NCBI RefSeq assembly: GCF_040892545.1
Contig: NZ_CP156079.1
Location: forward strand, 4,437,501 to 4,501,500
Source: Paracidovorax avenae
GTDB taxonomy: Bacteria; Pseudomonadota; Gammaproteobacteria; Burkholderiales; Burkholderiaceae_C
Length of the DNA stretch: 64,000 bases
Direction of reading: 5' to 3'
Shown here in pieces: positions 45,515 through 54,744 of the stretch; positions within the stretch are counted from its first letter, which is position 1; every line of letters starts with the position of its first letter. A program made the translations under genes and the position numbers. The notes under the pieces are model-generated. The model saw nothing but the letters and a program-made list of their open reading frames with translations. It was not told the origin of the DNA and made no database searches.

Positions 45515-45589
45515 ATGCCCATCATCCTGTGGCTCCTCGGCGTCCCGTTGTCCCTCGTCCTGCTGCTGATGCTCTTCGGCGTGGTGTGA
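45515..45589 (+). CDS. 24-residue hydrophobic membrane peptide
   Basis: A 24-codon frame beginning 'MPIILWLLGVP' and ending 'MLFGVV', almost entirely Leu/Ile/Val, which would form a single membrane-spanning helix. AGGAGA lies seven bases before the ATG, a strong ribosome binding site in an otherwise non-coding 275-base gap. It is not recognisable as an overlap or decay product of panC or gpsA. Such tiny hydrophobic proteins are often stress-related or regulators of membrane complexes, but there is no direct evidence of function. No recognisable terminator flanks it. Confidence 0.5.
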   Translation: MPIILWLLGVPLSLVLLLMLFGVV

Positions 45590-45655
45590 CGCGGGTCCGC
45601 GGCATGGGGCAGCCGGTGCGCCGGCCCCATGCTGGCGCACCGCGGCCAGCAACGC

Positions 45656-46684
45656 TCAGCAGGAGCGCAGTTCCGCCGCGGGGCCACGCCCCATCAGCCG
45701 TGCCACCGCCTCCGGAGCGGTCGAACGGCCATCCAGCAACGCCACCACTTCCTGCGCGATCGGCATGTCCACGCCGAGCTGGCCTGCGCGACGCACCACC
45801 GTCCGTGCGCTGTACACCCCTTCGGCCACATGGCCGAGCGATTCCACTGCCTGATCGAGCGTGAGCCCGCGCGCGAGTGCCAGGCCCACGCGGCGGTTGC
45901 GGGACAGGTCTCCCGTGGCCGTCAGCACGAGGTCGCCCAGTCCGGACAGACCCATGAACGTCTCCGCCCGCGCGCCGAGCGCGAGCCCGAGACGGCTCAT
46001 CTCGGCCAGCCCCCGGGTGATGAGCGCGGCACGTGCGTTCGTGCCCAGATCCAGCCCATCGCACAGCCCGGTAGCGATGGCCAGCACGTTCTTCACGGCC
46101 CCACCCACTTCCACGCCCACGATGTCCTCGTTGGCGTAAACGCGCAGGGTGGGCCCATGGAACGCCTCCACGAGCAGTTCACGCACTTGCGCATCGCGGC
46201 TGGCAGCCACCAGCGCGGTAGGCCGCCCCTGGGCCGCCTCCAGCGCGAAGCTGGGGCCGCTGAGCGCGCCTGCGCGCAACCGCGGGGCCACCTGGCTGCA
46301 GATCTCGTGCGCCATCAGCCCCTGGGACGAGGCCTCGCCACCTGCGGGAACGGCCTCGAACCCCTTGCACAGCCAGGCCACGGGAAGGGTCGCATCGCGC
46401 AGTTCCTCCAGCATGCCGCGCAGCCCCGACATGGGGGTGGCGACGATGGCCAGGTCGGCCTGGCAGGACGCGAGCGCCGCGGATGGCGCACCGCTCGCGA
46501 GGGCGAGGGCCGGGGGAAAGGCGATGCCCGGAAGATAGCGGGCGTTCTGGCGCGCCGCCTGCATGGCGGCGGCCTGGCCTCCATCGCGCGCCCAGAGGGT
46601 CACGGCATGTCCGGCCGGGTGCGCGGCAGCGCTGAGAGCCATGGCCGTGCCCCAGGCGCCTGCACCGAACACGATGATCTTCAT
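45656..46684 (-). CDS. gpsA: Glycerol-3-phosphate dehydrogenase [NAD(P)+]
   Basis: A 342-residue cytoplasmic enzyme that makes sn-glycerol 3-phosphate from dihydroxyacetone phosphate for phospholipid synthesis. The N-terminal Rossmann motif is '[12 protein letters not shown]' at residues 5-16. The middle shows '[20 protein letters not shown]' near 145 and '[19 protein letters not shown]' near 190-208, with the catalytic Lys. The C-terminal domain has '[20 protein letters not shown]' and '[13 protein letters not shown]'. It is last of the grxC-secB-gpsA order common in proteobacteria. Confidence 0.96.
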   Translation of the reverse strand: MKIIVFGAGAWGTAMALSAAAHPAGHAVTLWARDGGQAAAMQAARQNARYLPGIAFPPALALASGAPSAALASCQADLAIVATPMSGLRGMLEELRDATLPVAWLCKGFEAVPAGGEASSQGLMAHEICSQVAPRLRAGALSGPSFALEAAQGRPTALVAASRDAQVRELLVEAFHGPTLRVYANEDIVGVEVGGAVKNVLAIATGLCDGLDLGTNARAALITRGLAEMSRLGLALGARAETFMGLSGLGDLVLTATGDLSRNRRVGLALARGLTLDQAVESLGHVAEGVYSARTVVRRAGQLGVDMPIAQEVVALLDGRSTAPEAVARLMGRGPAAELRSC

Positions 46685-46772
46685 GAGGGATGTCGTTGCG
46701 GTTTCGGCAGGGGAACCGCTCGCAGTCCCCGGCTGCGACGCGCCGCCGCGCGGCGGCGCCCGGTGGGAAGGA

Positions 46773-47231
46773 TTACTGCGTGACGCCCGGCGTCGGCGCG
46801 GCCGAAGCCAGCTGCGACTGCTGCTGCTCGTACATCGCCTGGAAGTTGATCTCTGCCAGGTGCACGGGCGGGAAGCCGGCGCGCGTGATCACGTCGGCGA
46901 TGTTGCCGCGCAGGTAGGGATACACGATCTGCGGGCAGGCGATGCCCATGATGGGGCCCATCTGGTCTTCCGGAATGTTGCGGATCTCGAAGATGCCGGC
47001 CTGCTTGGCCTCGACCAGGAACACCGTCTTGTCCTTGATCTTGGTCTGCACCGTGGCCGTCACGGCCACTTCGAAAATGCCGTCGGCGACGGGGGCCGCC
47101 TCGACGCCCAGCTGGATGTCCACGTTGGGCTGCTCCTGCTCCAGCAGGATCTGGGGCGAGTTCGGCTGCTCCAGGGACAGATCCTTCAGATACACGCGCT
47201 GGATCTGGAACACGGGATTTTCTTCGGACAT
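46773..47231 (-). CDS. secB: Protein-export chaperone SecB
   Basis: A 152-residue tetrameric chaperone that holds precursor proteins unfolded and delivers them to SecA. It begins '[19 protein letters not shown]', followed by '[20 protein letters not shown]', 'VEAKQAGIF', '[19 protein letters not shown]' and '[17 protein letters not shown]', all typical of SecB. The start at 47231 is chosen because this is the family's conserved N-terminus. It lies between grxC and gpsA on the minus strand. Confidence 0.97.
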
Positions 47232-47355
47232 GAGGTCGTTCTTTCGATTCGGAAACGGGAAAAGGGCCAGGTAAGACAAAGCCCGCCGGGGACGTCTCGT
47301 TCCCGCAGCGGGCAGCACCCGGGGCCGCATTATGCAGCGCCCGGCCGGTGCGTCT

Positions 47356-47613
47356 TCAGGCGCCGAGCAGGGGCATCAGGCCACCGCGGCCGTCGAGCGC
47401 GACCAGGTCGTCATGGCCACCCACGTGGGTGTCGCCGATGAAGATCTGCGGCACCGTGCGCCGTCCGGTGATCTCCATCATGTGCGAACGGGCCTCGGGG
47501 TCGAGATCCACGCGGACCTCCTCGATCTGCTCCACGCCCTTGGACTTGAGGATCTGCTTGGCCCGGATGCAATAGGGGCAGACGGCGGTGGTGTACATCT
47601 TGACGGGTTGCAT
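47356..47613 (-). CDS. grxC: Glutaredoxin 3
   Basis: An 85-residue single-domain glutaredoxin with the active site 'CPYC' at residues 12-15, the cis-Pro in '[18 protein letters not shown]' and the glutathione-binding '[15 protein letters not shown]'. It reduces disulfides and glutathionylated proteins in the cytoplasm. An in-frame upstream extension to 47697 carries no family similarity, so the ATG at 47613 is used. It sits between the rhodanese gene (55 bases upstream) and secB. Confidence 0.95.
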
Positions 47614-47668
47614 GGGGCGGGCCTTCCTGGAAGATTGCGTGGGGTGTGACAGGGCACGTGGTGCCGCT

Positions 47669-48076
47669 TCAGGCCTTTTCAACCGGCATGCTGGCATCGC
47701 GCCAGGCCTTCAGCCCGCCCGCGAGCGCCTCGGCCTTCTCATAGCCGAGCTTCCTGGCCACCGCCACCGCGCGCTGCGCCCGGGCGCCCTTGGCGCACAC
47801 CAGCACGAGCGGCACCGACTTGTTCCTGACCACCTGCGGCAGGCGTTCCTCCAGCTGGCCCAGCGGCACGTTCTTCGCGCCGCCGACATGGCCGGCCGCG
47901 AACTCGTCGGGCTCGGAGACATCGACCACCACGGCCTTCTCGCGGTTGATGAGTTGCACCGCGCGCGCCGCGGTGAGCGAGCCGCCCGCGGCTTCGCGGA
48001 AGACCGGCAGGAGCAGCATCGCGCCCGAAACCAGCGCGACGAGGACGAGATACCAGTTGTCGATGATGAAATTCAC
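47669..48076 (-). CDS. Membrane-anchored rhodanese-like protein
   Basis: A 135-residue protein with a single N-terminal membrane segment (about residues 7-26) and a rhodanese domain. The active-site loop is 'CAKGAR' near 95-100, matching CxxGxR, so the catalytic Cys is present. 'VVVDVSEPDEFAAGHVGGAK' is the CH2A-type motif. It probably transfers sulfane sulfur near the membrane. The start is GTG 48076 with AAGGA upstream; no ATG fits. It heads the rhodanese-grxC-secB-gpsA minus-strand run. Confidence 0.86.
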   Translation of the reverse strand: MNFIIDNWYLVLVALVSGAMLLLPVFREAAGGSLTAARAVQLINREKAVVVDVSEPDEFAAGHVGGAKNVPLGQLEERLPQVVRNKSVPLVLVCAKGARAQRAVAVARKLGYEKAEALAGGLKAWRDASMPVEKA

Positions 48077-48109
48077 GGAAGTCCTTGGGGAAAGCAAACC
48101 GCGCAATTT

Positions 48110-48115
48110 TAGAAT
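48110..48115 (+). promoter_or_regulatory. Possible -10 element of gpmA
   Basis: TAGAAT stands 43 bases before the gpmA ATG in an 81-base divergent gap. A weak TTGGGG at 48085-48090 lies 19 bases upstream, so only the -10 part is convincing. Confidence 0.35.
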
Positions 48116-48157
48116 GCGGCGTTTTACCCGACCGCATCCACTGCTTCTCACGCCACC

Positions 48158-48901
48158 ATGCACAAACTCGTCCTGATCCGCCACGGCGAATCCACCTGGA
48201 ACCTCGAAAACCGCTTCACCGGCTGGACCGACGTGGACCTGACACCCACCGGCATCGAGCAGGCCAAGACCGCCGGCCGCCTGCTGAAGGCCGAAGGCTA
48301 CGAGTTCGACCTGGCGTTCACCAGCGTGCTCAAGCGCGCCACGCGCACCCTGTGGCACGTCCTGGACGAGATGGACCGCACCTGGCTGCCCGTGGAGCAC
48401 AGCTGGCGGCTCAACGAGCGCCACTACGGCGCCCTGCAGGGGCTCAACAAGGCCGACATGGCCAAGCAGTACGGCGATGCGCAGGTGCTCGTCTGGCGCC
48501 GCAGCTACGACACCCCCCCGCCGGCCCTGGAGGCCACCGATCCGCGCAGCGAGCGCGGCGACCTCCGCTATGCCGGCCTCGCCCCCGAGCAGATTCCGCT
48601 CACCGAATGCCTGAAGGACACCGTCGCCCGGGTGCTGCCTTTCTGGAACGAGCGCATCGCACCCGCCATGCGGTCGGGCCAGCGGGTGATGGTCGCCGCC
48701 CACGGCAACTCGATCCGGGCACTGGTCAAGTACCTGGACGGCATCTCCGACGACGACATCGTCGGCCTGAACATTCCCAACGGCATTCCCCTGGTCTACG
48801 AGCTGGGCGACGACCTGAAGCCGCTGCGCCATTACTACCTCGGCGATGCCGAGGCCGCGGCCAGGGCGGCCGCCGCGGTGGCGTCCCAGGGCAAGGCCTG
48901 A
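48158..48901 (+). CDS. gpmA: 2,3-bisphosphoglycerate-dependent phosphoglycerate mutase
   Basis: A 247-residue glycolytic enzyme that interconverts 3- and 2-phosphoglycerate. The phosphohistidine motif '[18 protein letters not shown]' lies at residues 5-22. '[17 protein letters not shown]' near 87-103 and '[19 protein letters not shown]' near 178-196 supply the second His and phosphate-binding residues. Length is typical. It is transcribed away from the rhodanese gene and followed after 139 bases by the protease gene; that gap is GC-rich with no strong terminator. Confidence 0.97.
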   Translation: MHKLVLIRHGESTWNLENRFTGWTDVDLTPTGIEQAKTAGRLLKAEGYEFDLAFTSVLKRATRTLWHVLDEMDRTWLPVEHSWRLNERHYGALQGLNKADMAKQYGDAQVLVWRRSYDTPPPALEATDPRSERGDLRYAGLAPEQIPLTECLKDTVARVLPFWNERIAPAMRSGQRVMVAAHGNSIRALVKYLDGISDDDIVGLNIPNGIPLVYELGDDLKPLRHYYLGDAEAAARAAAAVASQGKA

Positions 48902-49040
48902 CCCCACGGGCCGCGGGCGGGGGTAAACCCGCGAGGCGGCCCCGATGCGCCAAAAAGCCCCGCGGGCGCGGAACTGCGCCGCGCCTGCCCTTTCCAAGGG
49001 GGTGTATATTGGACCTAGAACCGGCAAAGGTGTTTTTCGA

Positions 49041-50480
49041 ATGGGCCACAAACTCAAAATCGCAGGATGGGTGTCGGTCGGCGTCGTTGCCGGCGCTCTG
49101 ACCACGGTCTCCCTGCAGACCGTCGCCCGCGGAGCCATGACTCCGCTTCCCCTCGAGGAAATCCAGCAGCTCTCCGCGGTCTTCGGGCTCATCAAGACCG
49201 ACTACGTCGAGCCCGTGGACGACAAGAAGCTCATCACCGACGCCATCTCCGGCATGGTGTCCAGCCTCGACCCGCACTCCCAGTACTTCGACAAGAAGTC
49301 CTTCAAGGAATTCCGCGAGGGCACCACGGGCCGCTTCGTGGGCGTGGGCATCGAAATCACCCAGGAAGACGGCCTGATCAAGATCGTGTCGCCCATCGAG
49401 GGCTCCCCGGCCTTCCGCGCGGGCCTGAAGACCAACGACCTCATCACCAAGATCGACGACACGGCCGTGAAGGGGCTCGCCCTCAACGAAGCCGTCAAGA
49501 AGATGCGCGGCGAGCCCAACACCCAGGTCACGCTCACCATCTTCCGCAAGGACGAAAGCCGCACCTTCCCGGTCACGGTCACGCGCGAGGAGATCAAGAC
49601 CCAGTCCGTGAAGGGCAAGGTGATCGAGCCCGGCTATGCTTGGATCCGGCTGTCGCAGTTCCAGGAACGCACGGTGGACGACTTCGTGCGCAAGGTCGAG
49701 GAGATCTACCGCCAGGATCCGAACCTCAAGGGCATGGTGCTGGACCTGCGCAACGACCCCGGCGGCCTGCTCGACGCGGCCGTGGCCATCTCCACCGCCT
49801 TCCTCCCAGAGGACGTGACCGTCGTGTCCACCAACGGGCAGCTCGCGGAGAGCAAGGCGGTCTACAAGGCCTCTCCCGAGTTCTACCAGCGCCGCGGGGC
49901 CGGCGACCCGCTCAAGCGGCTGCCCGCGGCGCTCAAGAACGTTCCGCTGGTGGTGCTGGTGAACGAAGGCTCCGCTTCGGCCAGCGAGATCGTCGCCGGT
50001 GCGCTGCAGGACCACAAGCGCGCCACCGTCATGGGCAGCCAGACCTTCGGCAAGGGATCGGTGCAGACCGTGCGCCCCCTGGGCCCGGACACCGGCATCA
50101 AGCTCACCACGGCGCGCTACTACACGCCCAGCGGCAAGTCGATCCAGGCCAAGGGCATCGTCCCCGACGTCATGGTGGACGACAGCCCCGACGGGGACCC
50201 CTTCGCCGCATTGCGCATGCGTGAGGCGGACCTCGAAAAGCACCTGACCAGCGGCCAGGGCGAGGAGCAGAAGGACGAAGCGCGCGAAAAGGCCCGCGAG
50301 GAGGCCCGCAAGCGCCTCGAGGAAGAAGCCAAGAAACCCGTCGCCGAACGCAACAAGATGCCCGAGTTCGGAACCGACAAGGATTTCCAGCTCACCCAGG
50401 CACTCAACCAGCTCAAGGGCCTGACCGTCGTCGTCAGCAAGACGCAGACGGAGCGCAAGGAAGAGAAGAAGGACAACTGA
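49041..50480 (+). CDS. ctpA: S41 family C-terminal processing peptidase
   Basis: A 479-residue periplasmic protease. An N-terminal signal anchor (residues about 7-25) is followed by a helical segment, a PDZ domain (about 85-165, 'GRFVGVGIEITQEDGLIKIV') and the S41 catalytic core. The catalytic Ser lies in 'NEGSASASEIVAGA' near 310-323 and the Lys in 'SQTFGKGSVQT' near 333-343. The last 70 residues are a Lys/Glu-rich charged tail. Such proteases trim C-termini of envelope proteins. The ATG at 49041 is preferred over an in-frame one at 48945; TATATT at 49004-49009 is a possible -10 element. Confidence 0.93.
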   Translation: MGHKLKIAGWVSVGVVAGALTTVSLQTVARGAMTPLPLEEIQQLSAVFGLIKTDYVEPVDDKKLITDAISGMVSSLDPHSQYFDKKSFKEFREGTTGRFVGVGIEITQEDGLIKIVSPIEGSPAFRAGLKTNDLITKIDDTAVKGLALNEAVKKMRGEPNTQVTLTIFRKDESRTFPVTVTREEIKTQSVKGKVIEPGYAWIRLSQFQERTVDDFVRKVEEIYRQDPNLKGMVLDLRNDPGGLLDAAVAISTAFLPEDVTVVSTNGQLAESKAVYKASPEFYQRRGAGDPLKRLPAALKNVPLVVLVNEGSASASEIVAGALQDHKRATVMGSQTFGKGSVQTVRPLGPDTGIKLTTARYYTPSGKSIQAKGIVPDVMVDDSPDGDPFAALRMREADLEKHLTSGQGEEQKDEAREKAREEARKRLEEEAKKPVAERNKMPEFGTDKDFQLTQALNQLKGLTVVVSKTQTERKEEKKDN

Positions 50481-50507
50481 CCGGCGCGGATGCATCCTTC
50501 CAGCGAG

Positions 50508-50535
50508 GGCCGGACTCCGAGGGGTCCGGCCTTTT
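50508..50535 (+). terminator. Rho-independent terminator after ctpA
   Basis: GGCCGGAC (50508-50515) pairs with GTCCGGCC (50524-50531) across an eight-base loop, followed by TTTT (50532-50535). It lies 28 bases after the ctpA stop and should end that transcript. Confidence 0.75.
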
Positions 50536-50583
50536 GCTTTGTGCTTCGTGCTCCTCGCCATCGCCCGCACCACGCCCCCATCC

Positions 50584-51369
50584 ATGAACGACGACCAGCT
50601 CCTGCGCTACTCCCGCCACATCCTGCTCGACGAAATCGGCATCGAAGGACAGGAACGGCTGCTCGCCGCCCATGCGCTGGTCATCGGTGCCGGCGGTCTG
50701 GGATCGCCCGCAGCCCTGTTCCTCGCTTCGGCAGGCGTGGGCCGCCTGACCCTGGTCGATGCCGACACCGTGGACCTGACCAATCTGCAGCGGCAGATCG
50801 CCCACACCACGCAGCGTGTCGGCGAGTCCAAGGTCGCTTCGGCAACGCAGGCCGTGCAGGCGATCAACCCCGGCGTGCAGGTGCAGGCGCTGCCCCTGCG
50901 CGCGGATGCACCCTGGCTCGACGCCCATGTGCCGCTCGCGGACGTGGTGCTCGACTGCAGCGACAACTATGCAACGAGGCAGGCCGTCAACGCCGCCTGC
51001 GTTCGCCACCGCGTGCCTGTGGTGGCCGGCGCAGCGATCCGCTTCGACGGACAGATCACCGTGATCGACCCGCGCGCTTCCGATACGCCCTGCTACGCCT
51101 GCCTCTTCCCACCGGAGGCGGCCTTCGAGGAAGTACAGTGCTCCACGATGGGCGTGTTCGCACCGATGGTCGGCGTCATCGGCGCCATGCAGGCGGCCGA
51201 GGCGCTCAAACTGCTCTGCGGTGCCGGACGATCGCTCGCAGGCCGCCTGCTCATGCTGGACGGCCTTTCCATGGAGTGGACCGCCATGCGCGCCGGCCGC
51301 GACCCGGCCTGCAGCGTGTGCGGAACACGGCACGCGAAAGAGGGCGCCAGCGGCGAAGCCCTTCAGTAG
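50584..51369 (+). CDS. ThiF/MoeB/HesA family E1-type adenylyltransferase
   Basis: A 261-residue enzyme that adenylates the C-terminus of a ubiquitin-like sulfur carrier (MoaD or ThiS). The ATP site is 'VIGAGGLGSPAALFLASAGV' near residues 34-53, followed by 'LVDADTVDLTNLQRQIAHT'. The catalytic Cys lies in 'QCSTMGVFAP' near 185. Zinc pairs 'CYACLF' and 'CSVCG' are intact. Both MoeB and ThiF roles are possible; the neighbouring formate module (needs molybdopterin) makes MoeB attractive, but no moa or thi genes are adjacent, so the symbol is left open. Confidence 0.9.
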   Translation: MNDDQLLRYSRHILLDEIGIEGQERLLAAHALVIGAGGLGSPAALFLASAGVGRLTLVDADTVDLTNLQRQIAHTTQRVGESKVASATQAVQAINPGVQVQALPLRADAPWLDAHVPLADVVLDCSDNYATRQAVNAACVRHRVPVVAGAAIRFDGQITVIDPRASDTPCYACLFPPEAAFEEVQCSTMGVFAPMVGVIGAMQAAEALKLLCGAGRSLAGRLLMLDGLSMEWTAMRAGRDPACSVCGTRHAKEGASGEALQ

Positions 51370-51400
51370 GAGAAATCCTACCGGGGTAACACCCTGCTGC

Positions 51401-51437
51401 TGGCAGAATGCCGGCTCTCTCCCTATAAAGTAGAGCC
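51401..51437 (+). promoter_or_regulatory. Candidate promoter and operator of the receiver gene
   Basis: TGGCAG (51401-51406) and TATAAA (51424-51429), 17 bases apart, form a plausible sigma-70 promoter. The inverted repeat GGCTCT (51413-51418) / AGAGCC (51432-51437) brackets the -10 hexamer, a typical place for a repressor. No known regulator is matched. Confidence 0.4.
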
Positions 51438-51484
51438 GTGATCAACCCCTCCCATCCGACGCCTTCAACGGCACCGGCCTCACA

Positions 51485-51880
51485 GTGAAACTGCGCACCT
51501 ATATTGTCGAAGACAACGCCACGATCCGGGAGAACCTGATCGGCACGCTGGAGGAGCTGGCGGAAGTCGAAGCCGTGGGTGTCGCCGAAACCGAGGACGA
51601 AGGCAAGGAGTGGCTGGCCTCGAACCCAGAACAATGGGACCTGGCCATCGTGGATCTTTTCCTCAGGCAAGGCAGCGGCCTGGGCATCCTCGCAGCCTGC
51701 CGCGACCGCACGGCACGCCAGAAGATGGTCGTCCTGAGCAACTACGCCACCCCCGATGTTCGCGTGCGTTGCGCCCAGCTCGGCGTCGACGCCGTGTTCG
51801 ACAAATCCAACGAGATAGATGCCCTCGTGGAGTACTGCGTGGAACACAGCACGCTGCGCAAGACCGCCAGCAGCGCCTGA
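51485..51880 (+). CDS. Stand-alone response regulator receiver protein
   Basis: A 131-residue single-domain receiver without output domain. The acidic pocket is 'VEDNATIRENL' at residues 8-18, the phospho-acceptor Asp is D57 in 'AIVDLFLRQGSGLGIL', and the switch Lys lies in 'DAVFDKSNE'. It could act as a phosphate sink, phosphorelay intermediate or protein-binding switch, in the style of Spo0F or CheY. The start is GTG 51485. It is closely followed by the regulator/kinase pair at 52.1-54.3 kb, so a functional link is plausible but not shown. Confidence 0.88.
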   Translation: MKLRTYIVEDNATIRENLIGTLEELAEVEAVGVAETEDEGKEWLASNPEQWDLAIVDLFLRQGSGLGILAACRDRTARQKMVVLSNYATPDVRVRCAQLGVDAVFDKSNEIDALVEYCVEHSTLRKTASSA

Positions 51881-51997
51881 CCGCGCAATCGTTTTCCACG
51901 CCGCAGCGGATCTTTCTGCGGCCTCCGAGGCCATCTCACCCTGCAGGCGCTCACGCATGCAGCCGCGTGATGCAGCGCCCTATCCCATGAAGTACAA

Positions 51998-52028
51998 AAC
52001 CCCGGAGGGAATCCATCCCTCCAGGGTT
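51998..52028 (-). terminator. Hairpin terminator downstream of the NarL-type regulator
   Basis: AACCCCGGAGGG (51998-52009) pairs with CCCTCCAGGGTT (52017-52028) with a single mismatch and a 7-base loop. Read on the minus strand it is followed by TTTT-type residues (AAAA at 51996-51999 on plus), so it should end the regulator transcript. The rest of the 263-base gap (51881-52143) shows nothing else definite. Confidence 0.6.
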
Positions 52029-52143
52029 CTGAACGCGCGGATCTGCAAACCAGTCCAGGCGTGGCGAACCGGTCCTCCGAAGGCCTGGCTGCGGGGCACA
52101 CGCTGCAGCAGGGCGCGATGCCCTGCCGCAAACGACCCACCGA

Positions 52144-52776
52144 TCAATCGATGAGCTTGTTCTTCAGCGCGTAGTAGGTCAGGTCGCTGTTGGACGACAG
52201 CGCCATCTTCTCCATCAGGCGCGTGCGGTAGGTGCTCACGGTCTTGACGCTCAGGGAAAGCGACTTCGCGATGTCGCCCGCGGTCTCGCCCTTGGCCAGC
52301 TTCAGGAACACCTGGAACTCGCGCTCGGAGAGTTGCTCGTGCGGAGGCGCGTCGTCCTTGCGATTGAGCTGCTGCGCGAGCAGGTCCGCCACGGCCGGCG
52401 TGAGATAGCGGCGGCCCAGAGAGATGGTGCGGATGGCCTCCACGATCTCCTTGGGGTCGCATTCCTTGTTCAGGTAGCCGCTGGCGCCCTGGCGGATGAG
52501 GTTGATCGCGTAGTGTTCCTCAGGGTACCCGCTCAGGATGAGGATGCCCATGTCCGGCGCTTTCGCGCGCAGCATGGCCAGCGCATCGAGGCCGCTCTGG
52601 CCGGGCATCGACAGGTCCATCAGCAGCACGTCGATCTCGTGGTTGCGCACGAGGTCGATGGCTTCGCGGCCATTCGCGGCCTCGCCGACTACGCGAAGGT
52701 CTACATGTTCTGACAGAAATTGTCGCAATCCCGAGCGGACAATCGCATGGTCATCCACAATGCCGATCTTGATCAT
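52144..52776 (-). CDS. NarL/FixJ-type LuxR-family response regulator
   Basis: A 210-residue two-domain regulator. The receiver has 'VDDHAIVRSGLRQFL' at residues 7-21, phospho-acceptor D54 in 'LLMDLSMPG' and the switch Lys in 'GYLNKECDP'. The C-terminal LuxR helix-turn-helix shows 'LSEREFQVFLKLAKGETAGD' and 'SLSVKTVSTYRTRLMEKM'. It is divergently encoded from the CHASE3 histidine kinase across 145 bases and is its likely partner. Target genes cannot be told from the sequence; the FixJ-like helix resembles UvrY/GacA-type regulators. Confidence 0.93.
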   Translation of the reverse strand: MIKIGIVDDHAIVRSGLRQFLSEHVDLRVVGEAANGREAIDLVRNHEIDVLLMDLSMPGQSGLDALAMLRAKAPDMGILILSGYPEEHYAINLIRQGASGYLNKECDPKEIVEAIRTISLGRRYLTPAVADLLAQQLNRKDDAPPHEQLSEREFQVFLKLAKGETAGDIAKSLSLSVKTVSTYRTRLMEKMALSSNSDLTYYALKNKLID

Positions 52777-52921
52777 TGAGAGTTTCTTTCAAGAGGCAGC
52801 TGGGCTGCCCATCATTGGTCAGGTGGCCCATCCACCGTTGCGGGAGCGTGCCTGCGGCGATTGCTGCGGGCTGATGACATTATCCAGAATTCGCCCCCGT
52901 CCCTACCGGAGAAACATACAT

Positions 52922-54262
52922 ATGCGCTGGTCCAATTTTCGCAAGATGGCTGTCAGCCTGCCCCTGGCGCTGCTGGCAGCCGCTGCGTTGGTTGGCATCA
53001 ATGAAGCCGGATACGCGCGGTCCAACGAAGCCGTGCGCGCGCTGTCGAGCACCTACACGACCCGCGCCGCGCTCAACCGCATGATGCAGAACATGCTGGA
53101 TGCGGAAACGGGCCTGCGCGGCTACCTGCTCACGGGCGACGACCGCTATCTCCAGCCCTACCAGAAGGCGGCCGCCACCATCGATGCCAACCTGGAAGAG
53201 TTGCGTGCCATCTACCGTTCCTCTCCGGAAGACCAGGAAGACTTCACCCAGCTCTCCCGGCAGATCTCCCGCAAGATGTCCGAGCTGGACCTGAGCCTGC
53301 GCCTGCGCCGCCAGAACAACGACGACGCCTGGAAATTCGTCCTCTCCACCGATGTCGGCAAGGAGAACATGGATGCCATCCGCACACTGTCCGGCCGCCT
53401 CGCGCAGCGCAGCACGGACCGCTCCACGCACCACACCGACGAGATCCTCCACTCGCTCACCCTCTCGCGCATCGGCATCGCGACCGTCGTGGCCATCGGC
53501 CTGCTCGCGTTCTACATGTACCTGCGCCAGGCCAGCGCCCTGCAGACCGCCCAGGAACGCGAGCAGGAGGCCCTGCAGCGCGAGCGCGACCGGCTGGAAC
53601 TGCTGGTGCGGGAACGCACCGCGTCGCTGACCGAACTGGCGAACCACCTGCAGCAGGTGCGCGAGGATGAGCGGGGCCACCTGGCCCGCGAACTGCACGA
53701 CGAACTGGGCGCACTGCTCACGGCCGCCAAGCTCGACGTCGCGCGGCTGAAGTCGAAGATCGACGCGCAGTCGCCCGAGATCGCCGAGCGGCTCAAGCAC
53801 CTCACCGAAACCCTGAACAGCGGCATCGCGCTCAAGCGCAGGATCATCGAGGACCTGCGGCCCTCGTCCCTCTTCAACCTGGGCCTGACCGCCTCGCTGG
53901 AGATCCTCGCGCGCGAGTTCGAGCAGCGCAGCAGCGTGGAGGTGGAACTCAATCTCGAACCGGTGGAGCTGCCGGAGGCTGTGCAGCTCACGATCTACCG
54001 GATGGTGCAGGAGTCGCTGACCAACATCGGCAAATACGCCAATGCCACCAAGGTGCTGGTGGCCGTCCACAACTACCCCACCCATGTGGCCGTGCAGATC
54101 CGCGACAACGGCGCGGGCTTCGACACCACCAAGGTACAGGCCTCCGCCCACGGGCTCATGGGCATGCGCCACCGCGTCGAGGCCGCCGGCGGGCGCCTGA
54201 CGGTCACCTCCGAAGCCAACGAAGGCACGCTCGTTTCCGCCGTGCTGCCCGTCGTTCACTGA
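52922..54262 (+). CDS. CHASE3-domain NarX-type sensor histidine kinase
   Basis: A 446-residue membrane kinase: membrane segment 1 (about residues 10-28), a periplasmic CHASE3 domain to about 175 containing '[19 protein letters not shown]', a second membrane segment near 183-203, a coiled-coil, and the HisKA_3 dimerisation domain with the phospho-acceptor H259 in '[18 protein letters not shown]'. The HATPase_c domain follows, with the N box '[18 protein letters not shown]' and G1 'IRDNGAGFD', and '[14 protein letters not shown]'. GGAG upstream of ATG 52922 supports the start. It pairs with the divergent NarL-type regulator. Stimulus unknown. Confidence 0.93.
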   Translation: MRWSNFRKMAVSLPLALLAAAALVGINEAGYARSNEAVRALSSTYTTRAALNRMMQNMLDAETGLRGYLLTGDDRYLQPYQKAAATIDANLEELRAIYRSSPEDQEDFTQLSRQISRKMSELDLSLRLRRQNNDDAWKFVLSTDVGKENMDAIRTLSGRLAQRSTDRSTHHTDEILHSLTLSRIGIATVVAIGLLAFYMYLRQASALQTAQEREQEALQRERDRLELLVRERTASLTELANHLQQVREDERGHLARELHDELGALLTAAKLDVARLKSKIDAQSPEIAERLKHLTETLNSGIALKRRIIEDLRPSSLFNLGLTASLEILAREFEQRSSVEVELNLEPVELPEAVQLTIYRMVQESLTNIGKYANATKVLVAVHNYPTHVAVQIRDNGAGFDTTKVQASAHGLMGMRHRVEAAGGRLTVTSEANEGTLVSAVLPVVH

Positions 54263-54528
54263 ACGCCGCAGGGCGCCGCCACGCGCCCGCTGCAGCCGTT
54301 GCCGCGGCCTCTTCCACGCCGCTTCCTGCGACGTTTCCCACGGTCTTTTCCTCCGGTTTTCCGTCGCTGCACCATTGCAGCGGCGGTGGTCGGCCGCGTC
54401 CTACAGCGCAGCGCGCCAGGGGCCGGCAGCCTGGGTGCGCCCCCAAATCTACATTGGATCCCAGGCGCCAACGCGACAGCGCCATCGACCAACCACCGAC
54501 CGGCCCTCCGGTCCAAGAGGAGAAAGAT

Positions 54529-54693
54529 ATGTTGCACTACGCAGTCGTTTTTCTGGTGATCGCCCTGATCGCCGCACTCTTCGGCTTTGGTGGGATCGCA
54601 GCGGGCGCCGTCGGCATCGCCAAGATCCTGTTCTTCGTGTTCGTGATCATGGCCGTCGTCACCTTCGTGCTGAGCCTGCTCAAGCGCGGCTGA
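54529..54693 (+). CDS. DUF1328 family small membrane protein
   Basis: A 54-residue protein with two membrane segments: '[20 protein letters not shown]' and a second containing '[19 protein letters not shown]'. This is the DUF1328 (YtjA) family. AAGAGGAG lies just upstream of the ATG. It opens a run of four genes (DUF1328, YqjD-like, ferritin-like, BON lipoprotein) that resemble envelope or general-stress proteins. Molecular function is unknown. The 266-base gap before it (54263-54528) holds its promoter but no site I can name with confidence. Confidence 0.85.
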   Translation: MLHYAVVFLVIALIAALFGFGGIAAGAVGIAKILFFVFVIMAVVTFVLSLLKRG

Positions 54694-54744
54694 ACGCACC
54701 GACCCACCCGCCCTGACGACCCGACTACCTGAGGAACAGAAACC

